28,442 nucleotides of DNA, from contig CANIBV010000008.1 of the NCBI GenBank assembly GCA_947466005.1, positions 1 to 28,442 of the forward strand, in the 5' to 3' direction. Made by a program: the position numbers and the translations under genes. This stretch comes from Spartobacteria bacterium (GTDB lineage: Bacteria; Verrucomicrobiota; Verrucomicrobiia; Chthoniobacterales; UBA6821). Below, one piece after another: positions 7,834 to 14,980 of the stretch. The notes beneath the pieces were generated by a model. The model saw nothing but the letters and a program-made list of their open reading frames with translations, ran no database searches and was not told where the DNA came from. Every line of letters starts with the position of its first letter. The stretch's first letter is position 1.

Positions 7834-9527
7834 GTAAGGGTGGACAACAGGGGGAGGCAAGCAATCCAGTCAAGCCGTCCCGCGATCTCACCCCGTTGGT
7901 TCCCTGGCTGCTGGCCGTGCTCTCCGGCATCATGGTGGGTGGCTCTTTCCCGCCATGGGAGCATCGCTGGCTGACTTGGCTTCCCTGGATGGCTCTCGCC
8001 CCGCTCTGCTGGGCACTCTGGATGCTGCCCCGGCCGGCCTCGTCAAACGCCAAGGCCTGGGCGCGGCACTGTTTTCTTCTTGGGTGGCTTAGCGGGACCA
8101 TCTCCTTCCTCATCTCGTTGCAGTGGATCACGACGGTGACCTCCCCCGGGTGGATCGCTCTCTCCCTGATCATCGGTCTCTACCCCGCTCTCTGGGCGCT
8201 CTTTGCGGGGCTTGTGCTCCGGTCTTTCGGGGAAACGAAAGATCCCGCCACTGCCTGGCTTGGATCACTGCGGAACCTCATCGTCGCATTGCTTGCCGCC
8301 GCCGCTTGGGTTGCCGTCGAATGGTTGAGAGGGACACTCTTCAGCGGCTTCGGGTGGAACTCCCTCGGCGTCGCCCTCCGTCACAGCATTCCCCTGATCC
8401 AGATTGCGGGGATCACCGGAACGGCCGGACTGACCTTTCTCAGCGTTCTCATGGCCGCCACCGCGGTCATCACCGTGGAGCGCCTCCGCCGCGAGATCCG
8501 CCTGCGTCGGACCCGTCCTCACTTCGACTTCATGATCGCGGTGCTGCTGGTGGTGCTGACCTTCGGCTACGGGGTGAAGAAAATCACTGCCCCCCCTATC
8601 AAGACGACGCCGCTGCGTGTCGCGGGATTGCAGGGGAATGTGCCGGTTTACGACTACTGGAATCCCAAGTGCGAGATCCGGATCATGGAGGACTATCTGC
8701 GCCAGAGCCGCATGGCCCTCACGCTGGATCCCGATCTGGTGATCTGGCCCGAGGCAGCCACGCCTCGACCCCTCCTGCTGGACGAGATCATCTTCAACCA
8801 AGTCAAGGAGTTGGCCTCCGGCACCCGGGCCGATTTCCTGATCGGAAGCGTCCACTACGAGCAGGAGCCGCGCGGAGATTACAATTCGGCCATCCTGCTC
8901 ACCAACCACGCCGGTGCCGCACAGATCTACAACAAGGTGCACCTTGTGCCCTTCGGTGAGTTCGTTCCCTTCCGGAAAGGGTTTCCCTTGCTGAGCTGGA
9001 TCGTCGGGAACCGTGTTCCTTACGACTTCGATCCCGGAAAGGGACCGGCTCTCCTCGAGCTCTCCCAGCATGCGCCCGGCGCCGCATCGGCGAAGCTTGG
9101 GCCCCTGCTTTGCTTCGAGGACACGCTCGGAGAGCTCACGCGGCAATCCGCCGCCTTGGGAGCACAGCTCCTGGTGACCCTCACCAACGACGGATGGTTC
9201 GAGCACTCCACCGCGACGCGACAGCATCTTGCCAATGCCCAGCTTCGCACCGTGGAGACAGGCCTGCCCCTGCTGCGCGTCGCCGACACCGGGATCACCT
9301 GCCTGGTGGACCGTTTCGGACGGATCCGCGACACGCTCAGCGGTCCGAACGGCAACACCTTCATCGAGGGGATCCTGCAGGTGAACGTGCCGGTCCCAGT
9401 GCATCCGGTGCAGACATTCTACACGCGTCACGGCGACCTTTTTGCTCACGCCTGTCTCGCCCTCACGGTGGCAGCGTCACTTGCAGCTTGGCTGGCCTTC
9501 CGGCGCCGTTCCCAAAAAGGGCTCTGA
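7830..9527 (+). CDS. lnt: Apolipoprotein N-acyltransferase
   Basis: Adds the third acyl chain to the N-terminal Cys of lipoproteins in the inner membrane. The catalytic triad is complete: Glu308 (VIWPEAATP), Lys369 (YNKVHLVPFGEF) and Cys428 (GPLLCFED). Several N-terminal membrane segments (residues 22-250) and a C-terminal one (about 540-556) flank the nitrilase-like domain. FGWNSLG and LTNDGWF are also typical. The frame is open to 7773, but the ATG at 7830 overlaps the previous stop as ATGA and gives 565 residues, close to the usual length. This gene implies a Gram-negative cell envelope. Confidence 0.95.
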   Translation: MSKGGQQGEASNPVKPSRDLTPLVPWLLAVLSGIMVGGSFPPWEHRWLTWLPWMALAPLCWALWMLPRPASSNAKAWARHCFLLGWLSGTISFLISLQWITTVTSPGWIALSLIIGLYPALWALFAGLVLRSFGETKDPATAWLGSLRNLIVALLAAAAWVAVEWLRGTLFSGFGWNSLGVALRHSIPLIQIAGITGTAGLTFLSVLMAATAVITVERLRREIRLRRTRPHFDFMIAVLLVVLTFGYGVKKITAPPIKTTPLRVAGLQGNVPVYDYWNPKCEIRIMEDYLRQSRMALTLDPDLVIWPEAATPRPLLLDEIIFNQVKELASGTRADFLIGSVHYEQEPRGDYNSAILLTNHAGAAQIYNKVHLVPFGEFVPFRKGFPLLSWIVGNRVPYDFDPGKGPALLELSQHAPGAASAKLGPLLCFEDTLGELTRQSAALGAQLLVTLTNDGWFEHSTATRQHLANAQLRTVETGLPLLRVADTGITCLVDRFGRIRDTLSGPNGNTFIEGILQVNVPVPVHPVQTFYTRHGDLFAHACLALTVAASLAAWLAFRRRSQKGL

Positions 9528-9632
9528 TTCCGGCAGTATTCCTGAGTTTCTGATACTTCCCAAGATGGTCTCCTCTTGGCATTCGCTTCGCCTTCATCCA
9601 TAGATCAGCTCTTCACCAGACCCCTTTTCCCC

Positions 9633-10538
9633 ATGCAGCACCTCCTCTCCATTGAGTCACTCACCGCCGCCGAGATCTTAAAAACCATCGATCTGGCCAA
9701 GAAGCTCAAGGCCACTCGGGGCATGGAGACTTCTAAGCCGCTGGCCGGAGAGTGCTGGGGCCTTCTCTTCTCCAAGTCCTCCACCAGGACCCGGGTCAGC
9801 TTTGAGGTCGGCATCCGAGAACTTGGTGGTGAAGCCCTCTTCCTCTCCTCCAGCGAGATCCAGCTCGGCCGTGGCGAACCGATCGAGGACACCGCCCGCG
9901 TGCTTGGCCGGATGATTCACGGAGCAGTGATCCGGACCTTCAAGCAGTCCGACATAGAGACCTTCGCCGCCCTCTCAGGCATCCCGACCATCAACGCCCT
10001 TACCGATGAGGAGCATCCCTGCCAGATTCTCGCCGACTTGCTCACGATCGAAGAGCTTCACGGGTCGCTGGATGGACTCAAGGTCGCCTTCATCGGTGAC
10101 GCCGACTGCAACATGGGCCGCTCCTGGATCTGGGCCGCGGCACGGCTCGGATTCGAGCTGCGCCTCGCCTGCCCCGAACTCTACCGCCCACCCGCCGAGC
10201 TCATCGCGCGCGCGGAAGCTGCCGGAGGCGCGGTGACCATCACCAATGATCCCGAGGAGGCCGCTCACGGCGCCGACATCCTCTACACCGATGTCTGGGT
10301 CAGCATGGGCAAGGAGGAGGAGGCCGAGTACCGCACCGCCCAGTTTACCCGTTATCAAATCAATGACAGCGTCGTGGCCGCAGCAGCGCCCAAAGCCCAT
10401 GTGCTTCACTGCCTGCCCGCCTACCGTGGCAAGGAGATCACGGCTGAAGTCTTCGAGCGTCACGCGGATGCCATCTTCCAGCAGGCCGAGAATCGTCTCC
10501 ACGCTCAGAAGGCCGTGATGACGCTGCTGAAGTCATAG
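9633..10538 (+). CDS. argF: Ornithine carbamoyltransferase
   Basis: Makes citrulline from ornithine and carbamoyl phosphate in arginine synthesis. Signatures seen are SSTRTR (residues 49-54, carbamoyl-phosphate loop), HPCQ (128-131), GDADCNMGRS (155-164), the ornithine-binding DVWVSMG (220-226), and HCLP (259-262) with the catalytic Cys. The frame is open from 9576, but MQHLLSIESL at 9633 fits the family N-terminus and gives 301 residues. The start lacks a Shine-Dalgarno (TTTTCCCCATG). No other arg genes are adjacent. An octamer repeat begins four bases after the stop and leads into the DUF971 gene. Confidence 0.93.
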   Translation: MQHLLSIESLTAAEILKTIDLAKKLKATRGMETSKPLAGECWGLLFSKSSTRTRVSFEVGIRELGGEALFLSSSEIQLGRGEPIEDTARVLGRMIHGAVIRTFKQSDIETFAALSGIPTINALTDEEHPCQILADLLTIEELHGSLDGLKVAFIGDADCNMGRSWIWAAARLGFELRLACPELYRPPAELIARAEAAGGAVTITNDPEEAAHGADILYTDVWVSMGKEEEAEYRTAQFTRYQINDSVVAAAAPKAHVLHCLPAYRGKEITAEVFERHADAIFQQAENRLHAQKAVMTLLKS

Positions 10539-10542
10539 AGGT

Positions 10543-10574
10543 TTAGGCTGTTAGGCTATTGGACTGTTAGGAGG
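10543..10574 (+). repeat. Four-unit RGRCTRTT octamer array between argF and the DUF971 gene
   Basis: Four consecutive 8-base units are seen: TTAGGCTG, TTAGGCTA, TTGGACTG, TTAGGAGG. The final unit is the Shine-Dalgarno AGGAGG of the DUF971 gene, three bases before its ATG. The same octamer family occurs at 13204-13236, 13594-13630 and 27583-27606. No inverted partner is found nearby, so this is a solo array. Confidence 0.8.
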
Positions 10575-10577
10575 AAA

Positions 10578-10877
10578 ATGCAGCAGACACTCAAGATCAT
10601 CGCCGTCGCGCCATTTGGTAGCGAACTCGCTCTTTCCTGGTCGGATGGAGTGGAGCAGTTCCTGACGCTCGAAAATCTCCGCCGGGCCTGCCCCTGCGCT
10701 GTCTGCTGTGGTGAACCCGATGTGATGGGCCGCGGTGACGCTCCCTCTAGGAATTACAAACCGGGGAGCTTTGAGCTGAAGGGATATGAGTTTGTCGGGG
10801 GCTATGGGCTCAAGCTGAGTTGGGCGGATGGGCATGCGACGGGGATCTTTTCCTACACCCTCCTTCGTAGCCTGTAA
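10578..10877 (+). CDS. DUF971 family protein
   Basis: A 99-residue protein of the DUF971 family (related to the N-terminal domain of gamma-butyrobetaine hydroxylase). It has the expected pattern: a substrate strand LALSWSDGVEQFLTLENLRRACPCAVC with Cys38/Cys40/Cys43, then YEFVGGYGLKLSWADGHATGIFSYTLLRSL at the end. The Cys cluster and the association of this family with Mrp/ApbC-type Fe-S carriers elsewhere suggest metal or Fe-S handling, but no such partner lies in this window. The start is well defined by an AGGAGG supplied by the octamer repeat. It is probably cotranscribed with argF (39-base gap). Confidence 0.88.
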   Translation: MQQTLKIIAVAPFGSELALSWSDGVEQFLTLENLRRACPCAVCCGEPDVMGRGDAPSRNYKPGSFELKGYEFVGGYGLKLSWADGHATGIFSYTLLRSL

Positions 10878-10890
10878 GACTCAGGATATC

Positions 10891-10950
10891 GGCGGATAGC
10901 TGTGTTGGCCTGCGGTTGGCTTAGGAAAACTACGCCTTCCCTTGGCCGCC
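10891..10950. repeat. Dispersed hairpin repeat, copy A
   Basis: This 60-base segment matches 22885-22944 at 52 of 60 positions without gaps, both copies in the same orientation. Its core is GGCTTAG-gaaaa-CTACGCC, a hairpin with one mismatch. It lies between the convergent 3' ends of the DUF971 gene and the copper ATPase gene. Similarity weakens after 10950, but both copies are followed by 'CTCTGCGGGA'-like sequence (about 11020-11030). A terminator, attenuation or mRNA-end role is possible. Confidence 0.75.
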
Positions 10951-11046
10951 TTGCTCTCCATCCGATCTTCTGAGTCTTTAAAAAAGTGTTCTGGGAGCTC
11001 GTCCCGTCTCCTCACCGCGCCTCTGCGGGATAATTTTCCTCCACGC

Positions 11047-13188
11047 CTAGAACCTCATTCGCCGCAGCCGCAGTGAATTCGTAATCACGGAGACGGAGCT
11101 GAGGCTCATGGCGGCGGCGGCGATCATCGGACTCAGCAGGAGGCCGGTCCACGGGTAGAGCAGGCCTGCCGCGATCGGGATGCCGAGGATGTTGTAGGCG
11201 AAGGCGAAGAAGAGATTCTCCCGGATGATTTTGAGGATTGCTCGGCTGAGTTGAATGGAGGAGACGATCCCCTCGAGCGAGGGCTTCAGGAGGATGATGC
11301 CAGCTGTCTCCTTGGCGACATCCGATCCTGCCCCCATCGCGATCGCCGTGTCCGCAACGGCAAGGGCCGGTGCGTCGTTGATTCCGTCGCCTGCCATGGC
11401 GGTGCGGTATCCCTCCGCCTTCCACTCCCTGAACTTGTCAGCCTTACCGGAAGGCGAAAGCGAGGCATGGCATTCGTCGATGCCAAGTTCTCCGGCCACG
11501 GCGTTTGCTGTGCTGGTGCGATCCCCGGTGAGCATTGCCACACGGATACCCAGACTCTTGAGTTCGGCGATCAACTTTCCAGCCGATGGCCGGATGGTGT
11601 CCCGGAAAAGAAACGCTCCTGCTGGATCTCCCGCCACTGCCATGGCCACGAGTCCCTCGCCCGACGGAAGGTGAATAGAATTCAAGGATTCGGTTGTCAC
11701 CCCGCGTTCGGACAGGAATCTGGGTGTCCCTATCAGAAGGTTGACGCCATCCACCACGGCAGAAATCCCTCCACCCGGGAACGCCTCAAAGGAGGAGGCC
11801 TTTGGAATCTGAATCCCTTCTTCCCGAGCATGGAGAAGGAGGGCCCGTGCCAGCGGATGTTCGCTACCGAGTTCCGCGCCGGCGCCGAGCGCCAGCAGTT
11901 GCTGCTTGGTAAAATCACCCAGCGGGCGGATTGAGACAACCCTTGGAGTTCCCTCGGTGAGGGTGCCGGTCTTGTCGAGGGCGAGGAGGTTCGTGGAGGC
12001 AAGGTTCTGGAGGGCAGAGGCCGATCTGACTAGGATGCCGTTTCCGGCGGCCCTTCCGATACCCACGATCAATGCCATGGGGGTGGCTAGCCCGAGGGCG
12101 CAGGGGCAAGCGATCATGATCACGGCCATGGCAGCGGTGAGGGCATGGAAGAGGCGCGGCTCCGGTCCCGCAATCATCCAGACCACGAAGGTCACGATGC
12201 TGATACCTATTACGATCGGTACGAAGATGGAGGCGACGCGATCGGCGAGTTGTTGAATGGGTGCCTGACTCCTCTGGGCCTGAGCCACGAGGCTGATGAT
12301 CTGGGAGAGAGCCGTCCCCGCACCGGTACCCGTGACACTGAACACAAGGCTGCCTAAGGCATTCATGGTGCCGGCCGAAACGGTCGATCCCGAGGACTTC
12401 TCCACCGGCAGAGGCTCCCCGGTGAGCATCGATTCATTGATGGAGCTTTCCCCCTCGAGAACCACCCCGTCGGCAGGGATCTTCCCTCCGGGAAGAACCC
12501 TGAGGTGGTCTCCAGGTTGAAGTTCAGCAACAGGCACCGCTCGGTCGGCCTCCCCGGACTTACCCACAAGCAGGGCCGTTGAGGGGGTGAGGTCGAGCAG
12601 TTCGCGGAGCGCGGTGCCAGCCTTCGCCCTACCCTTGGCTTCCAGCCACTGGCCCATGAGAACTAGGGCCATGATCACCGTGGCGGCTTCAAAATAATAA
12701 TCACCGGAGGCAGCACCGGGAACAATCACCCGGCCAAACGCCAGCATCGTCACGCTGTAGAGAAAGGCGACGCCCGTGCCGAGGGTGATGAGGGAAAACA
12801 TGTTCAGGTTCCGCGTCGTAAAAGAGCGGAAGCCCTTCACCCAGACCGAGGCCCCGCACCAGAAAACTACGGGGATCGAAAGCAGGCACTCGGCCCAACC
12901 CGTCCACGGGCCTTCAAGGAGAGTCATCCCGAGCATCGGGGCCATGGCCAGTACGACCACTGGAATCCCCAAAACCACCGAAAGCCAGAGCCTACGGGCC
13001 AGGGCTATGGACTCGGAGTCATCGTCGGTCGGGATCAGCGGCTCCAAGTCCATGCCGCACTTTGGACAATCTCCTAGAGCCTCCTTAAGGATTTCCGGGT
13101 GCATCGGGCAGGTGTAGAGCGAGCCCTCAGCCGAGGGGATTGCCCCATGCGGTGATTGCTCCAAGTGATTGTGGCAGCAGTCGCTCAT
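11047..13188 (-). CDS. copA: Copper-translocating P-type ATPase with N-terminal heavy-metal-binding domain
   Basis: A P1B-type ATPase of 713 residues that exports Cu(I). Seen: an N-terminal YTCPMHPE...GDCPKCGMDLEPL domain (Cys27, Cys41, Cys44), the small metal-binding module found in many CopA/CopB-like pumps, with no HMA (CxxC) domain; TGEP 256-259; the transport motif CPC 361-363; the phosphorylation site DKTGT 405-409; HP 444-445; GDGIND 600-605; and YN (665-666) with MSLSSVSVITNSLRL near the C-terminus, the Cu(I) P1B-1 signature. A His/Cys-rich start (MSDCCHNHLEQSPHG) may also bind metal. No metallochaperone or CueR-type regulator is adjacent. The start lacks a Shine-Dalgarno. The S23 cassette separates it from the upstream methyltransferases. 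Confidence 0.93.
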   Translation of the reverse strand: MSDCCHNHLEQSPHGAIPSAEGSLYTCPMHPEILKEALGDCPKCGMDLEPLIPTDDDSESIALARRLWLSVVLGIPVVVLAMAPMLGMTLLEGPWTGWAECLLSIPVVFWCGASVWVKGFRSFTTRNLNMFSLITLGTGVAFLYSVTMLAFGRVIVPGAASGDYYFEAATVIMALVLMGQWLEAKGRAKAGTALRELLDLTPSTALLVGKSGEADRAVPVAELQPGDHLRVLPGGKIPADGVVLEGESSINESMLTGEPLPVEKSSGSTVSAGTMNALGSLVFSVTGTGAGTALSQIISLVAQAQRSQAPIQQLADRVASIFVPIVIGISIVTFVVWMIAGPEPRLFHALTAAMAVIMIACPCALGLATPMALIVGIGRAAGNGILVRSASALQNLASTNLLALDKTGTLTEGTPRVVSIRPLGDFTKQQLLALGAGAELGSEHPLARALLLHAREEGIQIPKASSFEAFPGGGISAVVDGVNLLIGTPRFLSERGVTTESLNSIHLPSGEGLVAMAVAGDPAGAFLFRDTIRPSAGKLIAELKSLGIRVAMLTGDRTSTANAVAGELGIDECHASLSPSGKADKFREWKAEGYRTAMAGDGINDAPALAVADTAIAMGAGSDVAKETAGIILLKPSLEGIVSSIQLSRAILKIIRENLFFAFAYNILGIPIAAGLLYPWTGLLLSPMIAAAAMSLSSVSVITNSLRLRRMRF

Positions 13189-13203
13189 AAGGGGGGAAGG
13201 GGG

Positions 13204-13236
13204 GGCTATTAGGCTGTAGGCTAATAGACTGTTAGC
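13204..13236 (+). repeat. Left inverted-repeat arm of the S23 cassette (octamer array)
   Basis: Units read GGCTATT, AGGCTGT, AGGCTAAT, AGACTGTT, AGC, members of the RGRCTRTT family with one unit a base short. It is inverted relative to 13598-13630: the two align with one gap and about three quarters identity. The TAA stop of the S23 gene (13232-13234) is inside this arm. Confidence 0.8.
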
Positions 13237-13588
13237 TGGTACGGATCGAGCGGATCAAGGCAGCGAGGACCTTTTCTGATTCCTCACTTTTTGCATCACA
13301 AAGGAGAAAGAGGGCTGGATCACAATACCCGAGCCTCTGTGCGAGGCTTAGTTGGTAGTGTAGCTCCCGCAACGAGCCGAATGCGATCTCAAGGAATCGG
13401 AGATATTCCACTTCTCCCTGGCGAGTGCATCCTTCCACGATATTCGAGGGAACTGAAACGGCAGCTCTCCGCATTTGGGATGTGATGCCATACATCTCAT
13501 CCTTCGGGAATTTTTGCGTCAACGTATAGATATAAATGGCAAGTTCATCGGCTAAGACGAATGCCCTTAGTTTTGTGTGGTCGCGCAT
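13232..13588 (-). CDS. Four-helix-bundle protein (S23/IVP family)
   Basis: A 118-residue protein of the '23S rRNA-intervening-sequence / four helix bundle' family. It contains the family's hallmark stretch FPKDEMYGITSQMRRAAVSVPSNIVEG (residues 27-53), followed by the helices EVEYLRFLEIAFGSLRELHYQL and the C-terminal helix EESEKVLAALIRSIR. Members are basic, pentameric bundles; they were first seen in 23S rRNA intervening sequences, and a relative (Avd) serves diversity-generating retroelements. No rRNA or reverse transcriptase is present here. Its stop codon is inside the left repeat arm. Its AGGAGG (13594-13599, five bases from the ATG) overlaps the right arm, so the gene exactly fills the space between the arms. 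The function is unknown. Confidence 0.9.
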   Translation of the reverse strand: MRDHTKLRAFVLADELAIYIYTLTQKFPKDEMYGITSQMRRAAVSVPSNIVEGCTRQGEVEYLRFLEIAFGSLRELHYQLSLAQRLGYCDPALFLLCDAKSEESEKVLAALIRSIRTS

Positions 13589-13593
13589 GAGTC

Positions 13594-13630
13594 CCTCCTA
13601 ACAGTCTAACAGACTAATAGTCTCATAGCC
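13594..13630 (-). repeat. Right inverted-repeat arm of the S23 cassette, with repeat-borne Shine-Dalgarno
   Basis: Read on the minus strand the units are AGGCTATG (starting one base outside), AGACTATT, AGTCTGTT, AGACTGTT and AGGAGGG, directly before the S23 start codon. The sequence GACTGTTAGGAGG is identical to that before the DUF971 gene (10562-10574). The TAG stop and last nine codons of the TPMT-like methyltransferase lie in the same arm. Confidence 0.82.
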
Positions 13631-14275
13631 TTTCCGCCACAGTTGGCAGATCTCGCGTCTCTCACGGCCCTCGAAGGCCTCGCTTGGGAGCCATTCCTCC
13701 TGCAGTTCAAAATCAGCCTCGAAGAGCTGTTTGATCTCTTCACGTGAGGTTCCATGGGGCGGCCCCTCGATGGCCGCGGGATTGAGGTAGAAGATGGCGA
13801 AGTAGTGGCCGCCCGGTTTAAGCACTGCGGTAATAGCCCGAACATAGTCACCTCGGGATTCAGGCGGGATCGCACAGAAACAGGTGTGCTCCACCACCCA
13901 GTCAAAGCGGCCGCTCCATGATGCCGGAAGATCAAAGAGTTTAGCCTGCTCGTAAGATTCTTCCGCCACATGCGGTGCACTGCGCGCCATACGGAGAGCG
14001 GTCTCAGAGAGATCGAGGCCTAGAACTCTTCCCCCGAGCATGGCGATGGCTCTCACATCGTGACCAGTTCCGCATCCCGGCACGAGGATCTCTCCCCGCA
14101 TCGGGTGCTTGGAAAGGAAAGTCGTCAGGGCTGGTGCCGCATATCCCTCGTCCCAAGGAGTGTCACCGACTCGGTAGCGTGCCTCCCAATCAACGGGATC
14201 GGCCTGCTTGGATCCCGAATTAGAGGCGGATCCAAGAGGTCCCGAGGGCGATGCCGAGTTGGTATTTACGTTCAT
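13598..14275 (-). CDS. TPMT-like SAM-dependent methyltransferase
   Basis: A class I methyltransferase of the thiopurine S-methyltransferase-like group, 225 residues. The N-terminal WEARYRVGDTPWDEGYAAPAL (30-50) and the SAM loop LVPGCGTGHD (64-73) are typical, with FDWVVEHTCFCAIPPESR and LKPGGHYFAIFY later. In this group substrates range from thiols to halides and thiocyanate, so the substrate is open. Its start at 14275 lies 56 bases inside the upstream OvoA-type methyltransferase gene on the same strand, implying coupling. Residues 1-25 are Ser/Asn/Gly-rich and probably disordered. The last residues, YETISLLDC, are encoded by repeat sequence and are unlikely to be ancestral. Confidence 0.85.
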   Translation of the reverse strand: MNVNTNSASPSGPLGSASNSGSKQADPVDWEARYRVGDTPWDEGYAAPALTTFLSKHPMRGEILVPGCGTGHDVRAIAMLGGRVLGLDLSETALRMARSAPHVAEESYEQAKLFDLPASWSGRFDWVVEHTCFCAIPPESRGDYVRAITAVLKPGGHYFAIFYLNPAAIEGPPHGTSREEIKQLFEADFELQEEWLPSEAFEGRERREICQLWRKGYETISLLDC

Positions 14276-14978
14276 GCTCTCGTATCAGGAATGGCAGATC
14301 GACGCGCCGATGCAACTTGAACTCGCCCGAGAGCCTCTTGATGAGTTCCTCTTCGCTGCGGCGATCAGCATCGACACCTCCGATCCAGCGCTCTCGCGGC
14401 GTGTATTCCTCGAGCCATGTGAAGGGAGTGGTGAGAAGGAGTTGGCCACCTGGTTTCACCAGACCGGGCAATCGTGAAAGGAAGGATTCGGGATCGGGGA
14501 GTCGGCAGATCAGATTCGCTGCCAGCACGACATCATGAGGGCCGATCGAAGAGGGAAGGTTGGTTGCATCCTGCACGGAGAAGGAGACGCGGCTACGATC
14601 AATCTCCCGGGGCACGAGGGCTTCAAAGGGGGCGGTGATGACGCCCTCCACGATACGGTTCGCGGCATGGCATCCCTCCCTCGCTAGAGTCTGCGCGGCG
14701 GTGATGAAGGACTGGGAGTAGTCACTTGCCTCCACGTGGCTGCAGGTTCGTGCCAGCTCAAAAGCGGAGGCTCCGACAGAGCAACCGACCTCCATGGCCG
14801 TGGCATCGGGTGAGAGCAGGGAAGGATCAAGTAACTCCCTAACGCACCGGACGGGGAAGGGGAGCGACGAGATCGATGAATCGACAGGCAGGGCCGGGTG
14901 GCGGAGCTCCGTCTCCCCTCCGTAGTGGAGGAGGAGATATTCCCCAAGAAGCTTGGGCGACTCGTAAAGCGAGGACAC
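14220..14978 (-). CDS. Putative 4-mercaptohistidine N1-methyltransferase (stand-alone OvoA C-terminal domain)
   Basis: A 252-residue class I methyltransferase that closely follows the C-terminal domain of OvoA, the ovothiol synthase. Seen: YESPKLLGEYLLLHYG (5-20), LPFPVRCVRELLD (39-51), the SAM loop EVGCSVGASAFELA (63-76), FDYS-like ASDYSQSFI, DVVLAANLICRLPDP (149-163), and TTPFTWLEEYTPRERWIGG (183-201). In OvoA this domain N-methylates 4-mercaptohistidine to ovothiol. Here the DinB-like and sulfoxide-synthase domains are absent and no separate synthase gene lies in the window. It starts with GTG, two bases after the stop of the RGG protein gene, and overlaps the next gene by 56 bases: a tight operon. 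Confidence 0.85.
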   Translation of the reverse strand: MSSLYESPKLLGEYLLLHYGGETELRHPALPVDSSISSLPFPVRCVRELLDPSLLSPDATAMEVGCSVGASAFELARTCSHVEASDYSQSFITAAQTLAREGCHAANRIVEGVITAPFEALVPREIDRSRVSFSVQDATNLPSSIGPHDVVLAANLICRLPDPESFLSRLPGLVKPGGQLLLTTPFTWLEEYTPRERWIGGVDADRRSEEELIKRLSGEFKLHRRVDLPFLIREHERKYQLGIALGTSWIRL

Positions 14979-14980
14979 GT

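Noticed and set aside
8265..9449. 394-codon open frame on the minus strand opposite lnt
   Set aside because: It lies wholly antisense to lnt, whose catalytic residues are intact. Its translation resembles no protein, and long antisense frames are common in GC-rich genes.
13232..13588. 23S rRNA intervening sequence as the context of the S23 gene
   Set aside because: No rRNA sequence flanks the gene; neighbours are a methyltransferase and a copper ATPase.
10543..13630. CRISPR array or microsatellite as explanation for the octamer arrays
   Set aside because: There are no spacers and no cas genes. Units are 8 bases with patterned variation and occur as inverted pairs at gene edges.
13204..13630. 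Diversity-generating retroelement using an Avd-like protein
   Set aside because: No reverse transcriptase, template/variable repeat pair or CLec-type target gene is present nearby.
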